A DNA stretch of 42,190 nt from Dehalococcoidales bacterium (GCA_016783105.1 JADHXF010000007.1:1-42190), one strand, 5' to 3'. Counted from the first letter of the stretch, positions 8,140 through 16,588 are shown. Notes: generated by a model not told the origin, from the letters alone. Numbers and translations: made by a program.

Positions 8140-8757
8140 ATGAAAGATACACTACGAGAAATATTGGACTTCGCCGGTTCATTATTTGATGTCGTCGGCA
8201 TTATTGAGCGGCCCGACTACGGCACATTAATTGTCTTTGGCCTTGAATCGACGACGGAACGCAATCTTGACCTGTACGGGCGGAAAGACGGTAGAACCGT
8301 ATTATCCGGCTTTGAGAAACACATGTCTCCGCCGCTCGAATCAGCACTCAGCTTCATCAGAGGCAAAGGTTATAAAGCGGAACCGGTCGGCAGATGCGGT
8401 TACCCTCTACAAAGTCAACTGAACCTTAAGGAACTTGCCATCCAGATGGGGCTGGGGCAACGGGGCAAACACTCGGTAGTTCTGCACGATAAATATGGGC
8501 CACGTCTCCGTTTTGCTGCGATTCAGATAGGAGCATCGTTTCATTTACCTGCCGCGCCTGCCCGGAAAGAACTGGATAACCCGACCTGCCAGGGCTGTAC
8601 TCTGTGCCTGGATGTTTGCCCGGTGAACATCCTCGAGCCTTATAAAATGACCGATACCTCCAGATGCCTCTCCAGAATGCTAACAATGAAAGAGCAACAA
8701 GGGCACCTTGTTCCCTGCGATGAGTGCCTTAAAGTATGTCCGACGGGGACAGATTGA
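8140..8757 (+). CDS. QueG-like short 2x[4Fe-4S] protein
   Basis: A 205-residue protein whose last 60 residues form a bacterial dicluster ferredoxin module: C150xxC153xxC156xxxC160P, C176 and C193xxC196xxxC200P. Ahead of it, LKELAIQMGLGQRGKHSVVLHDKYGPRLRFAAI strongly resembles the segment that precedes the clusters in epoxyqueuosine reductase and reductive-dehalogenase-like proteins. Full QueG is about 350-380 residues with an N-terminal cobalamin domain; only part of that domain could fit here. This looks like a shortened relative, perhaps an electron carrier or a corrinoid-reactivation factor, and queuosine synthesis is not implied. GAGGGGAA lies directly before the ATG. It follows pfkA by 36 bases. 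Confidence 0.75.
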   Translation: MKDTLREILDFAGSLFDVVGIIERPDYGTLIVFGLESTTERNLDLYGRKDGRTVLSGFEKHMSPPLESALSFIRGKGYKAEPVGRCGYPLQSQLNLKELAIQMGLGQRGKHSVVLHDKYGPRLRFAAIQIGASFHLPAAPARKELDNPTCQGCTLCLDVCPVNILEPYKMTDTSRCLSRMLTMKEQQGHLVPCDECLKVCPTGTD

Positions 8758-8807
8758 CATCCTCTTTATGAATTCGCCGATTACCCGGCAGCCAGATCGG
8801 CGGTTAT

Positions 8808-9437
8808 TCAGCCGGTGATTCGGTACGCCCAGATATTATGGTACACGTCTGGTTCGCCTTTGGGCAGCACCTGCTTTTTCTCGCTTACCTCAGCTAACTG
8901 CCATTTGCCAGCTGTCTCCAGTTCTGCCATCTTCTCCTTGAATCCGCTTCCCTCGTAGACGTCAGGGCGCAGGGAAAACACGATGTAGCCGCCCGGCCTG
9001 ATAATTCGAACCAGCTCGTCGAGGGAACTGGCCGGCGCGTGCCCCAAAGTAAGCACACCGATGCTTATCACCGCGTCAAAGGAATCGGTGGAGAAATCCA
9101 GTGTCTCTCCCATCACCATCTGGCGCAGTTCACGGTACACATTTTTCCTGCCGGCCTCCTCAAGCATACCTTTAGAGAGGTCCATCGCCACTATATCGCG
9201 ATACCCTCTCCGCGCCAGCGCCACGCCGACGAGGCCGGTGCCAGCACCGGCGTCCAGTATTCTGGCATCTTTCGGTACATGCTTGGCAAATAAATCGGTA
9301 GAAAACACCGGCCCCTGCCAGGCATAATCACGCTCCAGGTTCGCATCATAATCTTTCGCCCACTGGTCATATCGCTCCGCCAGTTCTTCGTTGCCGCGCG
9401 ATGAGTATATCCACTGCAATTTGTCCTGTTGTTCCAT
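8808..9437 (-). CDS. Class I SAM-dependent methyltransferase
   Basis: A 209-residue Rossmann methyltransferase with motif I ILDAGAGTGLVG, an acidic motif II at AMDLS and the post-motif ISIGVLTLGHAP. The opening AERYDQWAKDYDANLERDYAWQGP resembles the METTL27 (WBSCR27)-like group of small-molecule methyltransferases. The ATG at 9437 was chosen because AAGGGGTGG lies about five bases upstream; an in-frame ATG at 9470 would add 11 residues with no ribosome binding site. It is convergent with the QueG-like gene. Substrate unknown. Confidence 0.85.
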   Translation of the reverse strand: MEQQDKLQWIYSSRGNEELAERYDQWAKDYDANLERDYAWQGPVFSTDLFAKHVPKDARILDAGAGTGLVGVALARRGYRDIVAMDLSKGMLEEAGRKNVYRELRQMVMGETLDFSTDSFDAVISIGVLTLGHAPASSLDELVRIIRPGGYIVFSLRPDVYEGSGFKEKMAELETAGKWQLAEVSEKKQVLPKGEPDVYHNIWAYRITG

Positions 9438-9578
9438 TAACCACCCCTTAAAACACAAAATTTTAGTCATATTACACCATTATTCATTACAAGAAAAACG
9501 CGAAGGGAGTGATTTATAACCGTTTTATGAAGTTTAAATGGTCACAGGGAAGAACAAGGGGTGGAAATCATAGCATTT

Positions 9579-10532
9579 CTATAGATTACGGGATAAGTAG
9601 TCGACCGCGTCCCTCTCCACAGTTTTTATCTGCTCCAGGGTATCAAAACTCTTTCCCTGCCCTGGCAAGGATAGAAAGATACGAATTGTCCCGGCAAGGT
9701 CGAAATCGGTCGCCTGGAAAACCTCATGCATCAAAGGCAGGTGCCGCAGGTAGGTCATCTGGAAGGCGATAAAAGCGTTGTTCAACTGGTCCGGTCTGCC
9801 GCCCCAGATGCGGTAAAGCTCGTTGCCCATTGTTTCCAGCAAGCGGGCCTTCCTGATTAATGTGTCCAGCTCGGACAGTTTTCCCTCATGGTACTGCGCA
9901 TAGAGGGTTTCGAGTTTGGTGTAATATTCCCCATAAACTTCGCTTTCCCTGAGCTTGTTCTTAAAGTGCTTTTGCAAGGTCCGATGAACCTGTGAATCCT
10001 GCCCATACTTTTCTCTGGTGAAAGCCAGAGCGGCGGCATAGCCGATTATCTCCGCAGAGGGCTCCTCCAGTCCGTGGGGCAGGTCCACTTGCTCATGCCA
10101 GTCTTCATGAAAAACGACCTGGATGAAGCGGTGGAGCGGCGCCTGCATAAGAGATTCGGTCACGGGAGTCCCTTTGCCAGCGACAGATGGAATGGAATAG
10201 AAATAAGCATCATACTTCTGATAATCAATATATACGCTATCCCGCGTTCCAATAGCGGCTACCAGTGCAGGGTCATCAAGCGAGTACGGCAGTTGAGTGC
10301 TGGACGTGAAAAACAGGTAATGGTAAGCCCCCACTTCCGGGTGGTACGTTTTGAAATTTTCGGTTTCAATAAAGCCAAGCTCTCTTTCAAACGCTTTTAT
10401 CTCTGCTATCAGTTGCAGCCTCTGCTCCTCGGCGAGGGGCGTGTCTGGCCGGCAGGAAGGAACAACAGCGGCAGAGACAATGAACAGGATAATAAGTAAA
10501 GGCAGTACTCTTCTCATCACGATTAAGGCCAT
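9579..10532 (-). CDS. Putative HExxH zinc metallopeptidase lipoprotein
   Basis: A 317-residue protein with an N-terminal hydrophobic segment (about 9-25) ending in a lipobox-like VPSC, so Cys27 is the likely lipidated residue and the protein faces outside. It contains FHEDWHEQ (H142, E143, H146), the HExxH zinc signature. An E-rich LEEPSAEIIGY follows 10-15 residues later and could supply the third ligand (E161). This layout recalls the putative aminopeptidase family PF10023, but I cannot confirm membership. The start is uncertain: neither the ATG at 10532 nor the one at 10517 has a clear ribosome binding site. It is the last gene of the methylmalonyl-CoA operon, 22 bases behind the epimerase gene. 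Confidence 0.65.
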   Translation of the reverse strand: MALIVMRRVLPLLIILFIVSAAVVPSCRPDTPLAEEQRLQLIAEIKAFERELGFIETENFKTYHPEVGAYHYLFFTSSTQLPYSLDDPALVAAIGTRDSVYIDYQKYDAYFYSIPSVAGKGTPVTESLMQAPLHRFIQVVFHEDWHEQVDLPHGLEEPSAEIIGYAAALAFTREKYGQDSQVHRTLQKHFKNKLRESEVYGEYYTKLETLYAQYHEGKLSELDTLIRKARLLETMGNELYRIWGGRPDQLNNAFIAFQMTYLRHLPLMHEVFQATDFDLAGTIRIFLSLPGQGKSFDTLEQIKTVERDAVDYLSRNL

Positions 10533-10554
10533 TCCGGGGCACTGTGATAGTTAA

Positions 10555-10953
10555 TCAGCTCTGGACCAGCTCCAGCAGCACCCTGCCGGTGCCCTTAGGG
10601 TGCAGGAAGGCGATGCGTGTCTCCTCAACACCCTTCCGGGGCTTCTCATCAATTAACGGTAGGCCGCTCTGCGCTATTTTACCCAGTGCTTCCTCAATAT
10701 CGGGCACCTCCAGCGCCAGGTGGTGCATTCCTTCGCCGAATTTCGCTATATGTCTGGCAATCGGGCCTTCCGGGTCAGTCGACTCAAGCAACTCAATCTT
10801 GCTTTCGCCCACCGGAATAATGGCCGTCCGGACATGCTGTTCCTCGACAACTTCGATTTCTTTGAGGCTCAGTCCCAGCACACCGGTATAGAGTTTCAGC
10901 GCCTGGTCAATGCTGCTCACGGCAATACCGATATGGTTAATCCTCGTTATCAT
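10555..10953 (-). CDS. mce: Methylmalonyl-CoA epimerase
   Basis: A 132-residue VOC-fold protein that interconverts (R)- and (S)-methylmalonyl-CoA. Family marks are H7 in NHIGIAV, IPVGESKIELLES, GEGMHHLALEV and the terminal LLELVQ; these contain the His/Glu metal ligands of the family. Length is normal. The ATG overlaps the end of the B12-subunit gene by 17 bases, which indicates translational coupling. Being directly behind both mutase subunits makes the assignment very secure. Confidence 0.95.
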   Translation of the reverse strand: MITRINHIGIAVSSIDQALKLYTGVLGLSLKEIEVVEEQHVRTAIIPVGESKIELLESTDPEGPIARHIAKFGEGMHHLALEVPDIEEALGKIAQSGLPLIDEKPRKGVEETRIAFLHPKGTGRVLLELVQS

Positions 10954-11356
10954 CGCTTCCCATCTCTACATTAGCCTTGATAAAGCTGACGATTTCACTA
11001 ATCGGCGTTCCCGGGCCAAAGGTTGCCCCGATACCGGCCTTCTTCAACACCGGAATATCTTTCTTCGGAATGATGCCACCCCCGATGAACAAAACGTGCC
11101 TGTTGCTTTCCTTTTTAAAGCTATCTATCGTCTTAGAGAAGAGCGCCAGGTGGCCGCCGGAAAGGCAGCTCAGCCCGATGACGTCAACGTCTTCCTGTAT
11201 CGCCGCCTCAGCAATCTGCCCCGGAGTCAGGCGCAGGCCCAGATAGATGACCTCCATGCCCGCGTCCCGCAACCCCTGAGCCACCGCAATGGCGCCGCGG
11301 TCGTGTCCGTCAAGACCAGGCTTGGCCATCAGTACCCGTATTTTCTTATTTACCAT
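10937..11356 (-). CDS. Methylmalonyl-CoA mutase, small (B12-binding) subunit
   Basis: A 139-residue stand-alone cobalamin-binding domain. LDGHDRG (residues 15-21) is the DxHxxG base-off motif, with His18 the lower axial cobalt ligand. GLSCLSGGH and FIGGGIIP complete the B12 pocket. The acidic tail contains DDNED. It pairs with the catalytic subunit encoded 30 bases upstream. This split arrangement is like those in archaea and several bacterial lineages, unlike the fused mutase of enterics or the heterodimer of Propionibacterium. Confidence 0.94.
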   Translation of the reverse strand: MVNKKIRVLMAKPGLDGHDRGAIAVAQGLRDAGMEVIYLGLRLTPGQIAEAAIQEDVDVIGLSCLSGGHLALFSKTIDSFKKESNRHVLFIGGGIIPKKDIPVLKKAGIGATFGPGTPISEIVSFIKANVEMGSDDNED

Positions 11357-11386
11357 AGCCTACTCCCCATGTATTAAAAATGCGCG

Positions 11387-12988
11387 TTACAGCACGCTTG
11401 GTTCCTTGTATTCACCAAACACGTCTCTCAATGCGTCAGATATTTCTCCAACCGTCGCGCAGGCTTTCACCGCCTCAATTAGAACCGGCATGACGTTTTC
11501 CTCGCTCCTGGCTACCTGACGCACCTCGTCCAGCATCCGGCGAACCTTTTTATTATCTCGCATGCCTCTTAATTTCTTCAGTCGCTCGATTTGCTTCCTG
11601 GCAACATCCTCATCAATCTCAAACAGTTCCAGGTCCAGTGGCTCGTCCGAGGTATATTTGTTGACGCCAACCACAACCTGTTCACCGGAGTCCACTGCTC
11701 TCTGATGGTTATAAGATGACCGTCTGATTTCTCTCTGAATATAACCCCTCTTAATCGCTTCCAGTGCTCCGCCCATCTTGTCAATCGCGGCGATATATTT
11801 CTGCATGCCGGCCTCTATCCGGTTGGTCAGCGATTCCAGATAGTATGAGCCACCCAGCGGGTCAACGGTATCGGCGACACCGCTCTCGCAGGCAAGTATC
11901 TGCTGCGTTCGCAGGGCCAGCTGCACCGCTTCCTCACTGGGCAGGGCCATCGCCTCATCATACGAGTTGGTATGCAGAGACTGGCAGCTACCCAGAATCG
12001 CCGCCAGCGCCTGTATGGTTACCCTGACCACATTGTTGAGCGGCTGCTGTTCGGCAAGAGTACAGCCGCCGGTCTGAACATGGAATTTGAGCATCATCGA
12101 CCGCTCATTCCGGGCCCCGAAGCGCTCCTTCATTATCTTCGCCCAGGCCCGACGCAGTGCCCGGAACTTGGCCACCTCTTCAAAGAAATTGCTGAAAGAG
12201 GCAAAGAAGAAAGAGAAGTGCGGGGCAAAGGAATCAACCTCCATTCCCCGGTCAATCATCGCCTGTACATAGGCGATGCCATTGGCCAAAGTAAAGGCGG
12301 CCTCCTGAATGGCGGTCGCCCCGGCCTCACGCATATGATAGCCGCTAATGCTGATCGAGTTCCATTTCGGCATATGCTGAGCGCAGTAGCCGCAGATGTC
12401 CGTGGTCAGCCGCATCGAAGGCTCGGGAGCGAAGATATACGTATTTCTGGCCACATATTCTTTCAGCAGGTCATTCTGAACGGTTCCCATAAGCTGGCTT
12501 TGCTTAAAACCCTGTTTCTCGGCGGCCTCGATGTACATCGCCAGTATAATGGGAGCGGTCGCATTAATCGTCATCGAGGTACTCACCTCGCCGAGCGGGA
12601 TGCCGTCCCAGAGGTCTTCCATATCCTGTAACGAATCAATGGCCACGCCCACCCGGCCGACCTCGGGAAGCGCCAGAGGGTGGTCCGAATCATAACCCAT
12701 CTGGGTGGGCAGGTGAAAAGCGACGCTGAAACCGGTCTGTCCCTGCTCGTAAAGGTACTTGTAGCGCTGGTTTGTTTCCTCTACGGTGGCAAAGCCGGCA
12801 TACTGGCGCATCGTCCATAATCTGGTGCGGTAACCGGCCGGCATTATGTTCCGGGTAAAAGGATATTCTCCTGGCGGACTGGCATCTCTTTCATTTTCAG
12901 ATATATCATCGAGAGTATACACTCTGTCGACCAGGGTTCCGTCAACCGATGTCTTAAACTCCTTTTTCCTTTCCTTCATTTCTGCCAC
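11387..12988 (-). CDS. Methylmalonyl-CoA mutase, large (catalytic) subunit
   Basis: About 533 residues, covering the TIM-barrel substrate domain without the B12 domain. It includes PGEYPFTRNIMPAGYRTRLW, MRQYAGFATVEETNQRYKYL, STSMTINATAP, ISISGYHMREAGA and LHTNSYDEAMALPSE, all diagnostic. It carries out adenosylcobalamin-dependent isomerisation of methylmalonyl-CoA to succinyl-CoA. The GTG at 12988 was chosen because AAGGGGG lies 11 bases upstream; the ATG at 12979 is the alternative. An upstream in-frame ATG at 13075 lies before the predicted promoter and is rejected. Operon order is mutase large, small, epimerase, lipoprotein. The G-protein chaperone (MeaB/ArgK) that usually protects the mutase is not in the window. 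Confidence 0.95.
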   Translation of the reverse strand: MAEMKERKKEFKTSVDGTLVDRVYTLDDISENERDASPPGEYPFTRNIMPAGYRTRLWTMRQYAGFATVEETNQRYKYLYEQGQTGFSVAFHLPTQMGYDSDHPLALPEVGRVGVAIDSLQDMEDLWDGIPLGEVSTSMTINATAPIILAMYIEAAEKQGFKQSQLMGTVQNDLLKEYVARNTYIFAPEPSMRLTTDICGYCAQHMPKWNSISISGYHMREAGATAIQEAAFTLANGIAYVQAMIDRGMEVDSFAPHFSFFFASFSNFFEEVAKFRALRRAWAKIMKERFGARNERSMMLKFHVQTGGCTLAEQQPLNNVVRVTIQALAAILGSCQSLHTNSYDEAMALPSEEAVQLALRTQQILACESGVADTVDPLGGSYYLESLTNRIEAGMQKYIAAIDKMGGALEAIKRGYIQREIRRSSYNHQRAVDSGEQVVVGVNKYTSDEPLDLELFEIDEDVARKQIERLKKLRGMRDNKKVRRMLDEVRQVARSEENVMPVLIEAVKACATVGEISDALRDVFGEYKEPSVL

Positions 12989-13028
12989 GATGTTTAGCAC
13001 CCCCTTCCCGCCAGAATTTCCGCAACTA

Positions 13029-13057
13029 ATAATAACGCGGTAAAACGATATTTGCAA
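13029..13057 (-). promoter_or_regulatory. Promoter of the methylmalonyl-CoA operon
   Basis: On the minus strand there is TTGCAA (13057-13052), a 17-base spacer and TATTAT (13034-13029). Transcription would start near 13022, about 34 bases before the chosen GTG. This supports the shorter mutase start. Confidence 0.6.
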
Positions 13058-13176
13058 TGATGACACCAGTTTCACTATGAAGAAACAGCACTGAAATGGT
13101 GCACAGAATTTCGCTCAGTGATAAAATGTATCACAAAGCCAACGGTGTCTGGATTACATACAGAGGAGTGACCGCA

Positions 13177-14046
13177 ATGATAGTTGATGTACATACCCAC
13201 GTGCCAACCCATGTGTCAGTGGTGCCGCCGGGAGAGGAGCTCGTGAACCAACAGATGAGGCCGGATAAAACGGTCAGAATTACCACTACCCACCGTGATT
13301 TCTTCAAGGCAATGGAGCCAGTAGACAGGGTTATCTCCTTCGGCATTGCCATGCCCCCGGACCGTCCCGCCGTCATCGGAGAGAAAGACGCCAGGAAGGT
13401 CAATGATGCCACCGCCGCACTGGTGGCGCAGGCGCCGGAGAAAGTCATTGGCTTCATGTCTGTCTGGCCGGAAGCACCGGACGCGATAGATGAAATGGAG
13501 AGAGCCTATAACGAACTCGGGCTGCGCGGACTGAAGCTGGGGCCGAACTACCAGAACTTCGAGCCCCTGGGTGAAAACGCGCTTCGCGTCTATGCCAAAG
13601 CCCAGGAGTTAAAATTGCCCGTCCTGTTCCACCAGGGTACCTCGCCGATACGTGATGCACCCCTGCGCTATGCCCACCCGCTGGTGATGGATGAAATTGC
13701 GATTCGTTTTCCCGAACTGCGTATCGTTATGGCTCATATCGGCCATCCCTGGCAGGATGACTGCCTCATGGTGATAAGAAAACACTCGCATGTCTACGCT
13801 GATATATCAGGTCGGTTTTATCGACCCTGGTTATTCTACAACGGCCTGCGCATGGCCTACGAATGGGCGGTGATGGACAAGCTGCTTTTAGGCTCTGATT
13901 ATCCGATAACGATGCCACAGGAGGTGATAGATGACTTGCGCAGCCTGGGTGATTTTATAAGGAAACATCACCTTCCAGAAGTCCCCCAGGAGCTTCTGGA
14001 GCAGATAATTCATCGGGATGCGCTGGTGCTGCTGGGTTTGCATTGA
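13177..14046 (+). CDS. Amidohydrolase family 2 metal-dependent hydrolase/decarboxylase
   Basis: A 289-residue TIM-barrel protein of the amidohydrolase_2 (ACMSD-like) family. It opens IVDVHTHV with the HxH metal pair (H6, H8). It continues with GLRGLKLGPNY, VLFHQG, MAHIGHPW and LLGSDYP, which supply the remaining His and Asp ligands. Family members hydrolyse lactones or non-oxidatively decarboxylate aromatic acids. The ATG at 13177 has AGAGGAG upstream; an in-frame ATG at 13096 adds 27 non-family residues. It leads a plus-strand run with the corrinoid protein, UroD-like protein and methyltransferase, though an 84-base gap with its own candidate promoter follows, so co-transcription is uncertain. 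Confidence 0.85.
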   Translation: MIVDVHTHVPTHVSVVPPGEELVNQQMRPDKTVRITTTHRDFFKAMEPVDRVISFGIAMPPDRPAVIGEKDARKVNDATAALVAQAPEKVIGFMSVWPEAPDAIDEMERAYNELGLRGLKLGPNYQNFEPLGENALRVYAKAQELKLPVLFHQGTSPIRDAPLRYAHPLVMDEIAIRFPELRIVMAHIGHPWQDDCLMVIRKHSHVYADISGRFYRPWLFYNGLRMAYEWAVMDKLLLGSDYPITMPQEVIDDLRSLGDFIRKHHLPEVPQELLEQIIHRDALVLLGLH

Positions 14047-14073
14047 GGCTAACCCGGCTTACTTGACGGACTG

Positions 14074-14082
14074 TGATACAAT
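14074..14082 (+). promoter_or_regulatory. Candidate extended -10 element before the corrinoid protein gene
   Basis: TGATACAAT is an extended -10 (TGn plus TACAAT) in the 84-base gap after the amidohydrolase. No good -35 lies at the right distance; a TTGACG is present but too close. Confidence 0.35.
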
Positions 14083-14130
14083 ACCAGATGAAGTGAAACC
14101 AAAAAATCACCGGAGGTGAAATGCCAGACC

Positions 14131-14766
14131 ATGTTTAATTTAGAGGAACTAACCAACAGCATTGCCGAAGGAGAAGTTGCCAAAGCCGCCGAGATAACCC
14201 AAAAAGCGCTGGCAGCAAAAATACCAGCCAGAGAGATACTGGACAAAGGGCTGCTGCCGGCCATGAACCGGGTGGGCAGCGACTTTGAAAGCGGCCAGAT
14301 TTTCCTGCCCGAACTGCTTATGGCCGGTGATGCCATGAAAGCTTCAATAGAGCTATTGCGACCTGAGCTTGTCAGCACAGGGGCCGGCTACGCTGGAAAG
14401 TATATCATCGGCACCGTTGAAGGTGACCTTCATGATATCGGCAAGAATATCGTCGTTCTGATGCTTGAAGGCAACGGCTGGGAAGTAACTGACCTTGGTG
14501 TAGGTATTACCCCGGCCCGTTTCTGCGAGGAAATCAAAAAAGGCAGCTATGATATCCTCGGCCTGTCCGCCCTGCTGACTTTCACCATGCCCAAGATGCC
14601 GGAAACGATAAATATCCTCAAAGAAGCCGGCCTCAGAGACAAAATCAAGGTCATGGTAGGCGGTGCGCCGCTAAATCAGTCCTTTGCCGACCAGATCGGG
14701 GCTGATGCTTTTGCCCGGGACGCCGTGGAAGCAGTGGTAAAAGCAAAGAGCCTTTTAAATAAATAA
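14131..14766 (+). CDS. Corrinoid protein of a methyltransferase system (MtaC/MttC-like)
   Basis: A 211-residue two-domain cobalamin protein. Residues 1-85 form the helical cap domain (PF02607 type), and residues 88-211 form the B12-binding Rossmann domain with EGDLHDIGKN, where His101 is the expected cobalt ligand. GLSALLTFTMP and MVGGAPLNQSFADQIGADAFA are classic for the group. It would carry the methyl group between a substrate-demethylating MT1 and an acceptor MT2. The ATG at 14131 has GGAGGTG about 12 bases upstream; a GTG at 14116 overlaps that site and is unlikely. It lies next to a UroD-family gene, as in many methylotrophic systems. Confidence 0.93.
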   Translation: MFNLEELTNSIAEGEVAKAAEITQKALAAKIPAREILDKGLLPAMNRVGSDFESGQIFLPELLMAGDAMKASIELLRPELVSTGAGYAGKYIIGTVEGDLHDIGKNIVVLMLEGNGWEVTDLGVGITPARFCEEIKKGSYDILGLSALLTFTMPKMPETINILKEAGLRDKIKVMVGGAPLNQSFADQIGADAFARDAVEAVVKAKSLLNK

Positions 14767-14780
14767 TGGGGGTAATGAAG

Positions 14781-15833
14781 ATGCAGACGCTTACCAATCT
14801 GGAGCGTGTGATGAGGGCGGTTCGCCGCCAGGAGCCCGATACGGTCCCTACTTTTGAACTCGATATTGATATGAGAATCATTGAAGCGCTGAAACCCGGC
14901 GCCACCTACGAGGATTTTATTGAGTACATGGACCTGGACGCCGTTTGCTATCACGAGTTAAAAACGGACCAGTTTGAAGTGATGGATAAAGCCAAAGGCA
15001 TTGTCCGCGACCAGTGGGGCGCCATAATGCAGTACTCAGGAGTATCACGTACCATCCCCATGGTTCTGGAGCCGGCGATCAAGTCCCGGGCAGACCTGGC
15101 TAAATACGTCCCTCCCGACCCTGACCGGCCAATGCGGTTCAAGCAGTTGGAAGAGACGGTGAAAAGGTTTAAGGGGAAGAGGGCCGTTATAGCCGTGGTC
15201 AGACCCTTCGGCACCATCTATGGCAGCCTCCGCAATCAGGATGAACTGTTAAAAGACATGATAAGAGACCCCGAAATGGTGGAGGGTTTAAATGAAATCA
15301 CCTCCAATTACTATAAACGTTACACTAATAATCTGATAGATGTCGGGGTAGACATAGTCATTGAAACCGCTGACTGGGCATTTACCAAAGGCCCCATGGC
15401 GTCACCAAAACATGTGGCCAGATACATTATCCCCGGTTTCAAAGAAGTCGTTGACTGCTGCCACAGCCGGAATACACCCTGTCTCAAGCACACTGACGGG
15501 AACATCTGGGCCATCTTCGACCTCATTGTGGAAGCCGGCGCCGATGGTGTCCACCCCATCGACCCGCTGGCTGGCATGGACCTTGGGGAGGCCAAAGCCA
15601 AGTACGGCGACAGGGTCTGTATCATGGGCAACGTTGATTGCGGCAGACTGCTGAGCTGGGGTACCAAGGAGGAGGTTCGGGAATCGGTCAAGGACTGCAT
15701 CCGCAAGGCAGGCAAAGGAGGCGGCTATATCTGCATGTCCAGCAACTCAATTCATGGCGCCGTCAACCCGGACAACTTTGCCGAGATGATACGGGCAGTA
15801 AGAGAGTATGGTAAATACCCGCTCAGCCTGTGA
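14781..15833 (+). CDS. Uroporphyrinogen decarboxylase (UroD/MtaA)-family methyltransferase-like protein
   Basis: About 350 residues, UroD superfamily TIM barrel. It has the typical opening TNLERVMRAVRRQEPDTVP, the mid-barrel TADWAFTKGPMASPKHVARYI, LKHTDGNIWAIFDL and MGNVDCGRL, and an ICMSSN stretch near the end. Next to a corrinoid protein it is expected to be a methyl-transferring partner (MT1 or MT2), not a heme enzyme. Zinc-type MtaA/MtbA proteins carry His-x-Cys where this one has HTD, so zinc/thiol activation is questionable. The ATG at 14781 is preceded by GGGGGT at a good distance; ATGs at 14766 and 14775 are in frame, and 14766 overlaps the upstream stop. Confidence 0.88.
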   Translation: MQTLTNLERVMRAVRRQEPDTVPTFELDIDMRIIEALKPGATYEDFIEYMDLDAVCYHELKTDQFEVMDKAKGIVRDQWGAIMQYSGVSRTIPMVLEPAIKSRADLAKYVPPDPDRPMRFKQLEETVKRFKGKRAVIAVVRPFGTIYGSLRNQDELLKDMIRDPEMVEGLNEITSNYYKRYTNNLIDVGVDIVIETADWAFTKGPMASPKHVARYIIPGFKEVVDCCHSRNTPCLKHTDGNIWAIFDLIVEAGADGVHPIDPLAGMDLGEAKAKYGDRVCIMGNVDCGRLLSWGTKEEVRESVKDCIRKAGKGGGYICMSSNSIHGAVNPDNFAEMIRAVREYGKYPLSL

Positions 15834-16588
15834 TGGTGCCAGTTTTGATGTCCAGGGATATATTCTCTGAGCTACACGACAATCTGCCGACAGAAGGTCC
15901 GGGGAGAACCAAGTACACCAGAAAAGCGTTCCGGATGCTCCCCGGAACGCATAAACCTCGTATCCTCGATATCGGCTGTGGTGCCGGTGCTCCCACCCTG
16001 GAACTGGCGCGTTTGAGCCAGGGCGAAATCATCGGCATAGACATAAACCCGCCTTCGCTCGATAGGTTGAAGGCCAAAATCAACAAGGCAGGGCTTTCCG
16101 CCCGTGTCAAGATACGTCACTGCTCCATGTTCAACATGGACTTCCCCGATGAAAGCTTTGACATTGTCTGGTCTGAGGGGTCTATCTTCGCTATCGGCTT
16201 TGAAAGAGGACTCAGGGAGTGGCGGCACTTGCTCAAACCGAGAGGATTTCTGGTCGTCCATGAGATGGTCTGGCTGCGCCCGGACCCGCCGCAGGAAATC
16301 TATGATTACTGGAAAAGAATTTATTCCGGGATAAGCACTGTTCCGGAAAACGTGGCCCGAATTGCCCCCTGCGGATATGGCCTTATCGGCCATTTTGCAT
16401 TGCCCGAAGATGCCTGGTGGACTTTATATTTCGGCCCCCTGGAACAGCGTATCAAGGAACTTCGCACCAGGTATACCGATGACCCTCACGCCTTACAGGT
16501 ACTGGATAAAGAACAAGGCGAAGTTGACCTGTATAAAAAACACGCCAAGTGGTTTGGCTCGACGTATTTTGTCATGCAAAAGGGCTGA
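15833..16588 (+). CDS. Class I SAM-dependent methyltransferase (type 11)
   Basis: A 251-residue Rossmann methyltransferase. Motif I is ILDIGCGAGAPTLEL; then come GIDINPPSL, the acidic/aromatic motif FDIVWSEGSIFAIGF and LKPRGFLVVHE. Its ATG overlaps the stop of the UroD-like gene (TGATG), so it is translationally coupled to the corrinoid module. An ATG at 15848 is an alternative start. In this setting it might act on the same substrate or on an intermediate. Substrate unknown. Confidence 0.85.
   Translation: MVPVLMSRDIFSELHDNLPTEGPGRTKYTRKAFRMLPGTHKPRILDIGCGAGAPTLELARLSQGEIIGIDINPPSLDRLKAKINKAGLSARVKIRHCSMFNMDFPDESFDIVWSEGSIFAIGFERGLREWRHLLKPRGFLVVHEMVWLRPDPPQEIYDYWKRIYSGISTVPENVARIAPCGYGLIGHFALPEDAWWTLYFGPLEQRIKELRTRYTDDPHALQVLDKEQGEVDLYKKHAKWFGSTYFVMQKG

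Noticed and set aside
8775..8802. Inverted repeat CGCCGAT...ATCGGCG between the QueG-like gene and the convergent methyltransferase
   Set aside because: The loop is 14 bases and no T-run follows on either strand, so it is not called a terminator.
12989..13075. Longer N-terminus of the mutase large subunit from the ATG at 13075
   Set aside because: It lies upstream of the predicted promoter and encodes a non-family segment; the GTG at 12988 has a ribosome binding site.
13096..13176. Upstream in-frame extension of the amidohydrolase
   Set aside because: The extra 27 residues do not resemble the family start (IVDVHTH), whereas ATG 13177 has AGAGGAG before it.
14062..14082. TTGACG near TACAAT as a -35/-10 pair
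   Set aside because: The spacing is far too short; only the extended -10 is retained, at low confidence.
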